NCBI GenBank assembly: GCA_964019695.1
Contig: OZ026514.1
Coordinates: 99,378,845 to 99,442,844, forward strand
DNA: 64,000 nucleotides
Source of the DNA: Loripinus fragilis
Taxonomy: Eukaryota; Mollusca; Bivalvia; Lucinida; Lucinidae
Direction of reading: 5' to 3'
This document shows positions 11,260 to 22,279 of the stretch, piece by piece (the stretch's first letter is position 1; each line of letters begins with the position of its first letter). Below the pieces are notes generated by a model. The model searched no databases and was not told the DNA's origin. It saw only the letters and a list, made by a program, of their open reading frames with translations. The position numbers were made by a program, and so were the translations under genes.

Positions 11260-12613
11260 AACTAGACTTATTTTTCTTTTGTTTTAATATTTAACCCCCT
11301 TTTAGTCGAAACAAATTTACTATGTTTATGCTGCAAAAGTATGTTGTGGAAAAGTTTATTTTACAAAATTGTACATTTACATTGTATTTGGGCGACGCCG
11401 CAATTTGCTTATGTCAGATTTCAGATAACTCTGTGTAATTTCTCCATTACCTTTGACTCGAAATAATGAGGTTGACCTGTATCTAGTTGGTATAATAATT
11501 TGGCTTCTACAGTTTTCAAAAAATCAATCTTTTAATATTTTTCTAATGTAAATGTAAATGCATTAGGAAACAAATTTGACCTTGCCCTAAAGTAGGTCTA
11601 CGTCAACCTAGGACCATCATTTTGACAAGCTTGGAAGGGCCAACACCACAATGCTACATATTTTAGGCCAAAGGTCATTGGCCTTTCTGTTTCAGAGATT
11701 TTTTGAAGGTTTTAAACTTCACTAGGGCATGTTTGCCATTTCAGTAATGTGACCTGGCCTCGTGGTTATACAACTTAATTACAGTCTCAAACTCAAAATA
11801 AAGCGCAATGATTGGCTGCATGTGGACACATGTCAGCAAGCAGCCAATCATTGCTCTTTATTTTGAGTTTGAGAATGAACCCAAGTTTTATAACCTCGAG
11901 GCCAGGACCATTTGAACAGAAATTCATTCTTCCACCCTAAGTCTCAATATGAAATACAAGAGTTGGCCAAATACATGTAGTTTCTACGAAAAAAAATGTT
12001 TTTATATACATGTATTGATGGCAATCCAATATGAGTGACCTTGACTGAAAGGTGAAGGGTCAACTGTTACCTTCAGTACCTATCTAATCCTAGTCTCATT
12101 AAGGTTTAACATTTCTAGCAAGTATAATGACATTGGCTTTGAGTTTTCAAAAATCGAACTTTTAAAAAAAAATCCAATTTAAATGCATTTGGAAACGAAT
12201 TTGACATGCTGTAAAGTAGTACATGGTCAACCTAGGATCATATTTTGGGGGCACATATCCTTAATGCCGCTTAAATAAAAGACCCAAGGTTATCTGCTTT
12301 CTGTTTCTTAGTTTAAAGATTATTAAGAGGTTTTTACTACAGTATATATGGGTGTGGTGGCAATCTTTGTCGTATGAACAGAAACGTATGAACAAACTTT
12401 TGTTCTACCTCCATTAGGAGTCCTTTATGAAATTTGAGTTCAATTGAACCAGTGGTTTCAGAGAAGCCATTTGAAAATCTTGAAAGAGATTTTTTGAAAA
12501 AGTTGGAAAATAGAGAAGATGTTTGAGAATGTTAGTTGACAGGCGAACGCCAAAGTCATTGGTATACTGTTAGCACACCCATGAGCCTTCGGCTCGGGAG
12601 AGCTAAAAAAAGA
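11260..12613 (+). repeat. Tandem-repeat element ending in GAGCTAAAAA hairpin
   Basis: Two diverged units contain AATTTGACCTTGCC, AAGTAGGTC, CAACCTAGGA and GGCCATCTTGGTCATGTGACC-like text. The right edge (12575-12610) is TGAGCCTTCGGCTCGGGAGA then GCTAAAAAA, a terminal hairpin. The family recurs at 26110-28420, 50810-51330 and 60470-61180. It is interrupted by the palindrome at 11755-11908. Confidence 0.7.
11755..11908. mobile_element. Palindromic MITE nested in tandem-repeat element
   Basis: The arms run from TGGCCTCGTGGTTATACAAC through TCTCAAACTCAAAATAAAGC to AATGATTGGCTGC, then back through GCAGCCAATCATTGC and TTTGAGTTTGAGA to CGAGGCCA. It interrupts the host sequence just after the GTGACC of the larger element. 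The core recurs at 15905-15992. Confidence 0.75.
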
Positions 12614-12802
12614 AAAGACACAATGAAATTTCACTTTCAGTATATTAAATATCTTTACACATTCTTTCACCACATAAACAACACAAGCTGTCAAAAATAA
12701 AAACAGACTTCTTACCGGTATTTGAGAACAGTCATACATAAAGATGGCCCTTGAGGTCAATTTTGCTGAAGGCATAAGCTTTTTTCTTTCAGGTAGTTTA
12801 AC

Positions 12803-13032
12803 CATGGGTGAAAGTTCAAAATTTCCAAAATCCTGAACTTTAGAAAATCAGAATTTAAAACTTGCTGTATGCCTCCAAAATATAAAAAAAAAATCAAAGT
12901 TTAATGGTCAAATACCTTCATGAAACTGAAACTAAATCAGAAAAGCTATTATTACCTGCAAAATTCAGCATTTTGAGGCCGTAAGCCTCAAAATCCCGAA
13001 TTCAGGAATAATCCTGAAAACTATCACCCATG
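12803..13032 (-). mobile_element. CATGGGTGAAAG MITE with 6-bp duplication (230 bp)
   Basis: The ends CATGGGTGAAAG and CTATCACCCATG are flanked by TTTAAC on both sides (12797-12802 and 13033-13038). Inside are CAAAATCCTGAACTTT and CAGCATTTTGAGG then CCTCAAAATCCCGAATTCAG. Confidence 0.85.
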
Positions 13033-13039
13033 TTTAACT

Positions 13040-13190
13040 CTCTTCCTTGCTAGCCGCTACTTTTGTCGTCTGTTGATATCCTTTGCAAACAGTTTGGACC
13101 CAGACCAGGACAGACAGAATGTAGGTACAGATCTGTATCCAAAAAGTCAGCAGACAACGACAAAAGCATGAAAAAATTATCCAGAATGCA
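13040..13190. repeat. CAGTTTGGACCCAGA repeat
   Basis: GCAAACAGTTTGGACCCAGA is followed by GATCTGTATCCAAA, CAGCAGACAACGACAAAAGC and ATGAAAAAATT. The same order recurs at 22290-22450, 22560-22745, 34860-35070, 43900-44100 and 45960-46090. Confidence 0.65.
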
Positions 13191-13239
13191 ATTTTTTTTT
13201 TCACTTGCCATTGTATTTGTTTGTACACAGATCAGGTGA

Positions 13240-14030
13240 TGCAGGACAACTTGGCCGAAAAACTTACTTGGTCCAAGTCAATTCAGCCCACATAAAAAAC
13301 TCGTCCCAAGGGCCAAAACTTGGCCCAATGTAGAATTCAAAAGAAGACAATTCAGCCCAGATGTTTGATTAAAGGCACTTTTTAAAGACTATGGTTTTCA
13401 CGCCTTTGCGATACGTTATGGTTACTGCCAGGGATTAATATAATTATGCCAAAATAAAGGTGTGCATCAATTGACAATCCATCCAAACATGTTGATCTTA
13501 ATCAATTAACATTTTTTTATACTTTCACCATCACGCCCAGACATATATACATGCGCATGCACAGACAAAAACATGCACATGTACAGACAGACAAATGGAC
13601 CAAAACCTGCATGTGCAGACAGACTGTTAAAAACATACATACATACATACACATGTATAGACCGACAAACTAATAGAAACTTACAGGAGCATGTACAGAC
13701 CGATAGAAAACATATATGCACATTTACAGATAGACATACATAGATAGAAACATGTATATGATACATGTACATGCATGGATAGACATGCCCATGTAAAAAT
13801 TGGCAGGCTTATAGAAGCATGTATAGACATGTATGGACAGACTGATAGAATCATACATGCGCATGCACAAATAATCTTGGCATGAGTTGTCTGTACTTTG
13901 TTATAAAATAAACAAATGGGCCGAGTTGTCTTATGAATTTGGTCCATGTTGTCTTATAAACTTGGGCCGAGATGTGTTAGGCCTAATTTTATGTGGGCCG
14001 ATTTGGTTTTGGGCTGAAGTGTCCGTAATT
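13240..14030. repeat. Foldback element with inner simple repeats
   Basis: The outer arms carry TTGGCCCAATG, TTCAGCCCA and AGTCAATTCAGCCCACATAA on the left. TTTGGGCTGAAG, TTATGTGGGCCGA and TTGGGCCGAG are on the right. The interior (13540-13860) is ACATGTACAGACAGAC-type simple repeat with CATA repeats at 13638-13655. Open frames here are repeat artefacts. Confidence 0.65.
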
Positions 14031-14625
14031 CAGATCAGGCTGACCTCTTCTGAAAAAGTTTATCAGTCGACTTGTGTTTCATTTATCACTAATCATTATG
14101 TAAATATAGATTCTAAACTAAATAGAAAACAAGATTTCATTTGTCAATACATGTATAGGGATCACACACGTTTTTTCATGCATAAACATTTGCCTGGTCC
14201 CTAAAAAGCTGTTTGAACATTAGTCCTCTAGGCTGAGTATTAAAATATCTCTTAAAGCTGCATACTCTGTAACTATGAACATTTTTCGATTTTTTTTATT
14301 TTCTTTTTAAATCATTTGTAAAAGTAGAATTAAGCTATGTTTTTACAATAAAAATGTTCAGTACCGCTGAAAACTGCATGGAAAAGTGAATTATCTTATC
14401 AAATAGGTGTATTTTTCTCTTGTTGGTAATTATTTACGAAAATGGTAAAATGTTTACCTGAATTTGAGTATTTTTACTGTGTTCTTGAAAAATAAAAACA
14501 TTTTTAAAATTAGAAGATCAAAAGTTACAGACTATGCAGCTTTAAGGGACCCAGCAAGTGTTAACGTAATGAAAAAACATGTGTGATAGTTATTCCCTGC
14601 ATATTTTACATTTTTGTTTGTTTTT

Positions 14626-14905
14626 GTTGCTTTACGTCCCATGTCAGTTCACTTAACCACACTTTTTCCTGGGCAGGCTTTAGCAAGCGGTTAACCAGTA
14701 ATTTGTGCACATACTTTCGCTTGTAACTGACAACAACCCTTCTTGAATGAATCAGCGGAAGGGAGGAGAATGACTGTAGAAATTATTTCATGATCAATCT
14801 CCACGAAAGTATGGGACCGGGCCGGGATCGAACTCGCATCCCCTGGATCTGCAGTCAGACACGCATCTGTAGCCAGACACGTTACCGACTGCGCTACGCG
14901 GTCCG
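14626..14905 (-). mobile_element. tRNA-derived SINE (CGCAGTCGGTAA family)
   Basis: On the - strand it has an A box in the TAGCGCAGTCGGTAACG head, a B box GAGTTCGATCCCGGCCCGGT and an end of GGGACGTAAAGCAACAAAAA. The TTTACGTCCC end suggests a mollusc V-SINE such as RUDI; that name is from general knowledge and was not checked. Seven copies are in the window. Confidence 0.8.
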
Positions 14906-15274
14906 GTATTTCAAACTAGATTGCAATGAAAATGCTGCTTGTACATTAAAAAACCTTTTTCTTACACTGGATTTCTCTTAAACAAAATGGCCTAGCTGTC
15001 AACTATATACATTGTAATGTCGCCACAATGTCATAGCCGGGCACAATGTTTTTCGCAAACAAAAGCATTGGTGAAATTATCACATCTTGGCCGCAAAAAT
15101 TTCTGTTACTCGAGGCTTATTTTAAGCATTGTCAAGGTAAAACACATTTTCAAACAGCATTTGAATCTCATGATTTGGACATGAATTTTAGTTCATTTAC
15201 AGCTATGGGTATTTGTATTTATGGAAGAATATAGATTTACTAACTACACAGAAAACTGAGCACCATCAGGCCCC

Positions 15275-15502
15275 AAGGTTATAAAACTTTTTTCATGCTT
15301 AACTCTACTGAGCATGAAATTTCAATTGCTCATAAAACTGAAATGCTAAAACATGATAGTTATTTATTGCTTCAAAACTCTGATATTGTCTTTATCTTGC
15401 TAATAAATGTTAAAATGCTAACAATTGTTAGCATTTTAACAGTTATGAGCATGATAAATTTCATGCTCATTTCAGCTGAGCTTGAAAAAAAGGTTTTATA
15501 AC
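15275..15502. repeat. Foldback MITE, GGTTATAAAAC ends (copy 2)
   Basis: AAGGTTATAAAACTTTTTTC opens and AAAAAGGTTTTATAACTT closes it, around the palindrome TGCTAACAATTGTTAGCA. It matches 782-1018. Confidence 0.75.
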
Positions 15503-15550
15503 TTATGGGCCTGAAGTCAGCTGATTAGTTCCACAGTTTTCAAAACCAGG

Positions 15551-15896
15551 CCCCGAGATTATATAGAGGATCTTACATGAGTGCTCATGTTTTATTGAAT
15601 TTATTAAACGAGTTGGGGAAAAAGAGATAAAATGTGAGGCTTGCCGAGGCGCAACGAGTTTAATAAATTCAATAATACAAGAGCACTAATGTTAGATTCT
15701 ATTTATCATATGACATTAAGATTACTTTGAAATCTCATTTCTCGCGTAAAAACGTTATAATTTTGTCATTATGTACGCAACGTTGTTATGGACGTCATAA
15801 CGTTTCGCGTAAATCTATAAACCACTAGTGGTTTATCGATTTTATTGCATGGCGTTATTTCACTCCCAGACGCGACGTCATATGATAGAAAATTTT
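15551..15896. repeat. MITE-like repeat, GAGGATCTTACATGAGTGCT start (copy 1)
   Basis: Internal inverted segments include TTGAATTTATTAAACGAGTT and its complement near 15650, and CACTAGTGGTTTAT near 15823. It ends around GACGTCATATGATAG. It aligns with 20568-20920 throughout. Confidence 0.7.
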
Positions 15897-15904
15897 AGTA
15901 CAGC

Positions 15905-15992
15905 CTCAAATTCAAAATAAAGCATAATGATTGGCTGCTTGCGGACACGTGTCCACAAGCAGCCAATCATTGCGCTTTATTTGAGTTTGAGA
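15905..15992. repeat. Palindromic MITE core (copy 2)
   Basis: CTCAAATTCAAAATAAAGCA and AATGATTGGCTGCTTG are inverted as CAAGCAGCCAATCATTGCGC and TTTATTTGAGTTTGAG. The same core is in 11755-11908, but the GGCCTCG outer arms are not seen here. Confidence 0.7.
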
Positions 15993-16084
15993 ATGATATA
16001 TCTGGTTCTACAGGTAAAGAAATGGATGCCAACAAGTACATTATTTACCCAAAATACATTTTATTCATAAATAGACTGCCTGAA

Positions 16085-16380
16085 TCAGGCGAGAGTTGCT
16101 TAACGTGAGCGCTTTAATGTAGCGCTTTCCTAACTCTATGCAACGATTATGCCCCAAAAAAGCGCTTTTTTGTAACCGTCCGTTGCGCAACGATAACATT
16201 CATATTCAAGATATGCATACACATAAACCGCTTCGTAACGCTCTGCTTATGCAACGGTTCGTTTCACATATCGCTTTCCGCGAGACTGCTCAAGAATAGT
16301 TTTGTAGCGGTACGAATTATATTGTAACATACCGTTGCATAGCAAAGCGCCACAAAACGCTTGCGTTAAGCAACACACCC
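16085..16380. repeat. Inverted-repeat element, GTTGCTTAACG ends
   Basis: GAGAGTTGCTTAACGTGAGC at the left is inverted as GCTTGCGTTAAGCAACACAC at the right. Inside, GTAGCGCTTTCC, CAACGATTATG and GTTGCGCAACG repeat in both directions. It is GC-richer than its surroundings. Only one copy is in the window. Confidence 0.6.
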
Positions 16381-16429
16381 CAGGTTTCTAGAGAAGCAGG
16401 ATTATTCCAATATTTTTACTTCCCACACC

Positions 16430-16870
16430 AAGATATATGGACAAGCCTACCTAACAATGCTTAACATCCAGTTGAATATCAAAAAACAATTGCTCCAGGA
16501 AGAGAATCAAAAGTCTGCGAATGTCATACAACAGCATGTGCATTCCTACGTTTGTGGTATAAATTTACTTTGCTCCATGTTGTCTTATAATCTTGAACCG
16601 AGTTGTCTTTGGCCAAGTTTTATGTGGGCCGAGTTCTCTCGTTTTGTCAGATTGTATACTTTCCGGGTAAAATAGGTGTACCAGAATTCTACAGGAACAT
16701 TTTTATTGCGAGAAAAGTAAATATGACCTAATGAGAATACTTTGTGAGCTCGTATTTATACCACAAACGTAGGAATCTATAGGCTATTGCATGACATTTC
16801 CCGATTTTTGTCTTTCTTCATAGAGTAGTTGTTTTTCATATTCAACCAGATGTTGAGCGTTGGATCGTTG
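16430..16870. repeat. Foldback element, GCAATAGCCTATG arms (copy 2)
   Basis: The left arm carries CAATTGCTCCAGGAAGAGAA and ATTCCTACGTTTGTGGTATA. The right arm carries TTATACCACAAACGTAGGAA, TATAGGCTATTGCATGAC and AGAGTAGTTGTTTTTCATAT. It matches 10330-10660. Confidence 0.7.
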
Positions 16871-17014
16871 AAACTGTTTGCAAAGATTATCAGCAAACAA
16901 CAAAAGATTCACTTTTGAGCCCATGCCCATGTAGGATAGGGGAATCCTATCTAAGGAGCCAGAATTTCAAGGTAGCCATCTGATTTGGGTCCATATTGTT
17001 TGCAATATAGGCTA

Positions 17015-17262
17015 CCTGTGAACATAAATGAGGTTTTACGTCCCAGTCAACAGCTATGGTCATGTTGAGACATCCCACACTTTTTCCTACGCAATCTTGA
17101 CTAAGCGTTAAACATATACTCTAGCTTGTAACTGACAACAAACCTTATTGAATCAGTGGAAGGAGGAGAATGACCGTAGAAATTATTTCATGATCAATCT
17201 CATCAAAAGTATGGGACCAGGCTGGGATCAAACTCACGACCCCTAGACAGGCCTCCAGATAA
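17015..17262 (-). mobile_element. tRNA-derived SINE, 5' head truncated
   Basis: TTTTACGTCCCAGTCAACAG, CTTGTAACTGACAACAAACC and GGCTGGGATCAAACTCACGA match the 14626 and 35992 copies. The A-box part is missing where a GAGACGG-family element begins (17248). Confidence 0.75.
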
Positions 17263-17610
17263 GAGTGTGTATTTGAAAATTATTTTCAGGGATGAGAACA
17301 GGATTTTTTCAAAAAAGAGGAATTCCTGTCAAAAAAGAGGAAACCCCCTATACCCCCTTCAAAATGTAACTGATTTGAACATATTGGGTCAAACCTGAAA
17401 CAATTTATTTCAGCAAATTTTGGTCAAAAAAGAGGAAATCCTCTAAAAAGAGGAAGATTCTCCTCCCTGCATTTTTCTTATTTCTCAACCAAAACATACG
17501 TTGAGGGTTCTCAAAAGAACCATCTCAATGAGACAGTTCTTTTGAGCACCCAAAACACATGTTTAAATTTATGGGTAAGGAAATAATTGCAACATGAAAA
17601 TTCTACATGT
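17248..17610. repeat. GAGACGG MITE, interrupted
   Basis: The end AGGCCTCCAGATAAGAGTGT (17250) is separated from the palindromic core (17500-17570) by an AAAAAGAGGAA-type tract (17290-17460). The core reads AGAACCATCTC-AAT-GAGACAGTTCT. Confidence 0.65.
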
Positions 17611-17630
17611 TAATTTGTACATGAAAAGAT

Positions 17631-18037
17631 CATGAGTGAAAGTTTTCAGGATTATGCCTGAATTCAGGATTTTGAGGCTGACTTTCCATAGAAAGTCAGC
17701 CTCAAAATGCTGAATTAGTCAATTGTTGTGTTTGTGTTTAACGTCCCACCAACAGCTAAGGTCATATGGAGACAGGGGCCACGGCTTAAAAGTCCCATCC
17801 CACAGACTGATGAAGCCGGGAATCGAACCTGCAACCCCTGGTTAACAAGGCGAGCTGGTTATCCACTACACCACAGCGGCTCCATGCTGAATTAGGAAGA
17901 ATATAATAGGTTTTCCTATTTATATACAGTCTGAACTTTTAAACTTGAAATTGTGAATATTTAGTGGGCATACTGCAAGTTTTAAGATTGGAGTTTCAAA
18001 AGTTCAGGATTTTAGAAATTTTGAACTTTCACCCATG
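17631..18037 (+). mobile_element. CATGGGTGAAAG MITE containing a SINE
   Basis: The ends CATGAGTGAAAG and CTTTCACCCATG are flanked by AAAGAT on both sides (17625-17630, 18038-18043). Without the inserted SINE and one copy of its duplication it is 230 bp, the same as the 12803 copy. Confidence 0.87.
17719..17883 (-). mobile_element. tRNA-derived SINE nested in MITE
   Basis: On the - strand the head reads GGAGCCGCTGTGGTGTAGTG (A box), with GCAGGTTCGATTCCCGGC (B box) further on. It is bracketed by a 12-bp duplication, ATGCTGAATTAG, at 17707-17718 and 17884-17895. The tail side is GGGACGTTAAACACAAAC. Confidence 0.87.
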
Positions 18038-18119
18038 AAAGATTTGATGTAGAGTACAATTGGATCGTTTTGAGAAAAAAGTACCCAAGATGTATGTTAA
18101 AATACAGAAATAAGAACTA

Positions 18120-18317
18120 CAGAAAAACCTGTACAAAAATAGACAAAACAAAGATATTAATCACAAATGGTAGCATAATGAAGGTCAACAGTATTGCAGA
18201 TGCAAATTGCTCCCCTGTTTCCTTCTGCAATATTTTTGACCTGCAGTAAGTGATTCTTGGTCTTGAAAACCAATTTTCTGTCATTTTCAGAGTGGCCGTT
18301 TTACACAGGTTTCACTG
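18120..18317. mobile_element. Mariner-like MITE (copy 2)
   Basis: It begins CAGAAAAACCTGTACAAAAA and ends GTTTTACACAGGTTTCACTG, with TA on each side. The central arms carry GTATTGCAGATGC and CCTTCTGCAATAT. Confidence 0.78.
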
Positions 18318-18429
18318 TACAATCTGAATAACCCCTCTTACAGGGCCAAGTTCAGTGAGATGTTAAGAACATTAAACTGATTTCAAGTTTTATTATGCCA
18401 ACCTCATGTATTTAGCAGTTTGTGTTATC

Positions 18430-18945
18430 AACAAATGACATAAATAGCAAGATTTAATCTAATTTTTCAAAATCCTATATTTTTTGAAATTCAAATATTA
18501 TAACAAAAAAGTCATGCAGTATGGCTAAAAAATATTAACAATTTCAAGGTAAAATAGTAAATTGCCTTCAGGTAGGCTGAAAATGTACCAAAGATATAAT
18601 CGTGTTATAATCTAATTCCGACAGTATTTTCAGATTGACTTTCCAAAATCCGGATTTCTCAAAACTTTCACCCATGCGGAGTTATGTTCAGTGTGACAAT
18701 TAGCGCATTAAAAAGTGTTTAATTAAGGACAATAAACAGTTTTGAACTACATGTATATTACGGACCGTATATTACACCAATCTCATATATTCAGCAGTAT
18801 GTGTCATCATTAATTAATATACACAGCAAGATTTAATCTACAAACATCATGATTTACATAATCCTGAACTTTTTACATTCAAATATACAGTTTACCTATA
18901 AGAAAATTTAGCAATTTCAAGTTTAAAAGTCTGCTTTTTACATCT
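18430..18945. repeat. Decayed relatives of the CATGGGTGAAAG MITE
   Basis: AAACTTTCACCCATG ends a diverged copy at 18676. A second fragment near 18826-18945 shares GCAAGATTTAATCTA, AATCCTGAAC and AATTTCAAG. No target duplication can be read. Confidence 0.5.
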
Positions 18946-18957
18946 GCTGCATTTATT

Positions 18958-19205
18958 CATGGGTGAAAGTTTTCATGATTAATCCTGAATTCAGGACTTT
19001 AAGGCTGACTTTCCATAGAGAGTCAGCCTCAAAATTCGGCCTCAAAATGCTGAATTAGGCAGATTTTGATAGCTTCTCTGATTAGTTTTCAGATGATCTA
19101 AACACAATTAACTATTTAAACATGAAATTATTCATTTTTGTAGGCAGTTTTAAAATTTGAAATTCTAAAGTTCAGGAATTTGGAAATTTTGAACTTTCAC
19201 CCATG
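18958..19205 (+). mobile_element. CATGGGTGAAAG MITE with 6-bp duplication
   Basis: The ends CATGGGTGAAAG and CTTTCACCCATG are flanked by TTTATT on both sides (18952-18957, 19206-19211). The 248 bp include AATCCTGAATTCAGGACTTT and TTTGAACTTTCACC. Confidence 0.87.
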
Positions 19206-19564
19206 TTTATTATACTGTACTGCAGACTAGATTTTATCATGGAAGCAAAGGCTCTGAACCCTGATGAGACTGCTATAGGCTGGTCTGCGCCTTTGTTGTT
19301 CACAAACCCCAGAGACAGGTTTTCTAGCGTCAAGGCCCAACATATGATAATACACTGAAGCTAGCACAGGGTTCAAAACGGCAAGTATGAGTAAAATTCA
19401 AGGACTTTTCCAGGACTTCTAAAAGCCATTCCAACAGTTTTCAAGGACTTAAATTTATTGAAAAATACTGATCTAAGTATTAAAATTCTACTTCAGAAAT
19501 GCTTGACTGAGATAATGGAAAGGTACAACAAATATGGCTGATAATGAATGTTGATGATAGCAGT

Positions 19565-20430
19565 GTAATAGGCCTTTAGATAAGAGTGTGTAACAGAAAA
19601 ATAATTTCCTTATTTCTCAACAAAAACATATGTTGTGGGTACTCACAAGAAATGTCTCGATGAGACGGTTCTTTGAGCTTCCAAAACATATGCTTAAAAT
19701 CATGGGTTAGAAAATATTTACAATTTTACCCTGAAAAATTTTGTTTATCTGAACCTGTGGTGTTAGCATTTTTAATGAGATAATATATGCATAGGTCAAG
19801 ATAAGGAAACTTTTTGAGCGCAAAATTGTAATTATTTTCTTGCACATCAATTTAAACATGTGTTTTGGGTGCTCAAAAGAACCGTCTCATTGAGAGGGTT
19901 CTTTTGAGTACCCATAACATATGTTTTGGTTGAGAAATAAGAAAAAGATTCCTAAGTAGGCACTCTTATCTGGAGTCCTGTATAATAAGTAGCTATCATA
20001 AGTGTGGGGGTTTGATAGAAAAATTGTCCAGAGGACCACCATTTCAAAAAGTTCCTGAATATGCTGAGATGCAATACATGATGACAAATCAATGATGCCA
20101 CTTGACAACCATGTGTGTGAATTTCAATACGACAAACGAACAGCCTGCACATGACTGCCTAGGTAAAATAATGCACTCTGTAGAGTTTCATGCATTTGGT
20201 ACATGCTATGACATTTGTGTGGTAGAATGAAAAATAAAAAAGCACAATGATTTAACCCTCAAAGGTTTAGGTAAACAAAATTTTTGTGTGTAATATTGTA
20301 AATATTTTCTTACCAATCAGTTTAAGCATATGTTTTGGGTGCTCAAAAGAACCCTCATTGAGACAGTTCTTTTGACTACCAACATCATATGTTTTGGTTG
20401 AGAAATAAATTTTTTTTTGGTACGCAAAGG
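19565..20430. repeat. Cluster of three GAGACGG palindromic MITEs
   Basis: Palindromic cores lie at about 19630-19690, 19865-19925 and 20335-20400. Each has GGGTACTCA or GGGTGCTCAAAA next to the GAGACGG palindrome. Flanks TAGGCCTTTAGATAAGAGTG and CTTATCTGGAGTCCTG mark outer ends at 19571 and 19977. Confidence 0.7.
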
Positions 20431-20567
20431 CTTGACACTATAAGCTCCAATCATGGGCCATCTTCATTTTCAGGGAAATTAAGACTTGCTATTTCATGTG
20501 ACACATCTGCTGGCAGACAATTCACAGGAAAAACCAAGTATCATTTGTTCTGAAAAACTACATTGAG

Positions 20568-20920
20568 GATCTTACATGAGTGCTCATGTTTTATTTAATC
20601 TTTTAATAAACAAGTTGAGGAAAAGCGATAAAATGTGAGGCTTGTCGAGCATTTTATCGCTTTTTCACAATGAGTTTAATAAATTCAATAATACAAGAGC
20701 ATGAATGTGAATGTTAGATTCTATTTATAATATGACATTAAGATTACTTTGAAATCTCATTTCTGGCATAAAAAAAAGTCAATATTTGTCATTATTTATG
20801 CAATGTTATTATGGACGCCATTTCATAACAATACCAAAATCTGTAAATCACTAGTGGTTTATTGATTTTAATGCATGGCATTATTTCACTCCCAGACACG
20901 ACATCATATGATAATGATAT
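20568..20920. repeat. MITE-like repeat, GAGGATCTTACATGAGTGCT start (copy 2)
   Basis: It is collinear with 15551-15896: GAGGATCTTACATGAGTGCT, GAGTTTAATAAATTCAATAA, CACTAGTGGTTTATTGATTT and ACATCATATGATAATG. It is mutated at several former CG sites. Confidence 0.7.
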
Positions 20921-21237
20921 TTTCTTTTTTAATTTTTCAAAACGATATCTTCTGCAATTTATAGATGGAACTTAAAAAGTTAGTATTGGGATAAACTTCA
21001 CTTGTGGAAGCAAGTTAAAAGCAATCTTCAGGGACTGAGAAACATCTTAAATTGGTAATTCTAACCTGTGACCCTCTGATATTTACAATGAACCCTCCCA
21101 AGTTCAAAGTGTCAGACTAGATGGAAGAATTCATTTGTATAAACAAGGTAAAAAAAAATCAACAAAATCAAGCTTTCAGTATTTGTGATCACTGTGATAT
21201 ATTCTTCTACGCTATAAACCTTTCTTGACCATTTAAA

Positions 21238-21518
21238 CAGGGTTCAAGCTGGGCCCTGACAGAAGGGAGAAGTCACTTCTCCCTCCAGGTAAATATCGGA
21301 GAAGTGACAGTCAGATAGGGAGAAGTTATAGTGCAAAATTACGGCATTTCTGTCAATTTAAAAGCAAATTTGCATTAAACAAATGGAAGGAGAAAATAGT
21401 AAAAAAAATATTATATTTTTTTAGGGAGACTCCCACTTCTCACTGGGACCGATTTAGGGCGAAGTTTCGGCCCCTAGGGTGACTATTTCACCCAAGTCGC
21501 CCCCTAGCTTATTCCCTG
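21238..21518. mobile_element. CAGGGACCAAGCT MITE (copy 1)
   Basis: It starts CAGGGTTCAAGCTGGGCCC and ends CCCCCTAGCTTATTCCCTG. Inside are GGGAGAAGTGACTTCTCCCT-like palindromes and GGGCGAAGTTTCGGCCCCTA. It matches 29639-30023 and 48305-48686. Confidence 0.75.
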
Positions 21519-21672
21519 GACCAATACAGCTTCTATCTTATTTGATCAAATACCTCAATAGAGCTTTGGTTCATTATTTATTTTGAGGGGTCACATATAA
21601 TGGGCGAATTCCAAAATTGTATCACTCTCCCTGAACATTGTTTTATCACATCTAACAGTGCGCCCTGATGAC

Positions 21673-21860
21673 AGGCCTTTAGTAAAGAGTGGGTACCAGA
21701 AAAATAATTTTCTTATTTCTCAACCAAAAAATATGTTGTGGGTACTCAAAAGAACCGTCTCAATGAGACGGTTCCTTTGAGCACCCAAAACATATGCTAA
21801 AAATTATGGGTGCTAAAAACTATGGGTAAGAAAATATTTACACTGATACGCTGAAAAATT
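21673..21860. repeat. GAGACGG palindromic MITE
   Basis: The flank AGGCCTTTAGTAAAGAGTGG is followed by AACCGTCTC-AAT-GAGACGGTTC, then CACCCAAAACATATGC. An adjacent short repeat of AATTATGGGTGCTAAAAACT is seen at 21800. Confidence 0.7.
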
Positions 21861-22279
21861 TTGGTTATCTTAACTTATGCTAATGAGATGCAACATTCCA
21901 TCTTGTCTGGATCTACACTGTCTGTCAACATACCACTTTATGTTGTTCCAGTCAAGAGACTAAGCAGGGTAGGCCTCAAGGGGGGATACTCCGATATTTT
22001 CATATAGACGTAGGCTTGACACATTTTTTTGCAGTTCACAGTTTTGAATTTCAATATTTTTGGGGGTTTTCAGAAAAATGAATATGTTTTGGGGTATGTA
22101 GAAATAGTGGATATATTTTGGTGGTCATTACAAAACTGGACTATTTTTGAGGGTCATTTATATACATTTTAGGGCTTTTCTTAAGGTCAAGGTACAGAAT
22201 GGGAATATTTTGGGGGGTTGCAAAATTTCATATATATTGTGGGGTATGCCTGATATTCATATTTTTTGGTAAACAGTAG

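Noticed and set aside
13240..13870. A CRISPR-like array of short repeats
   Set aside because: The repeats are degenerate simple-sequence units without regular spacers, and the genome is clearly eukaryotic.
13506..13947. Cysteine- and methionine-rich open frames on the - strand
   Set aside because: They are translations of ACATGTACAGACAGAC-type simple repeats.
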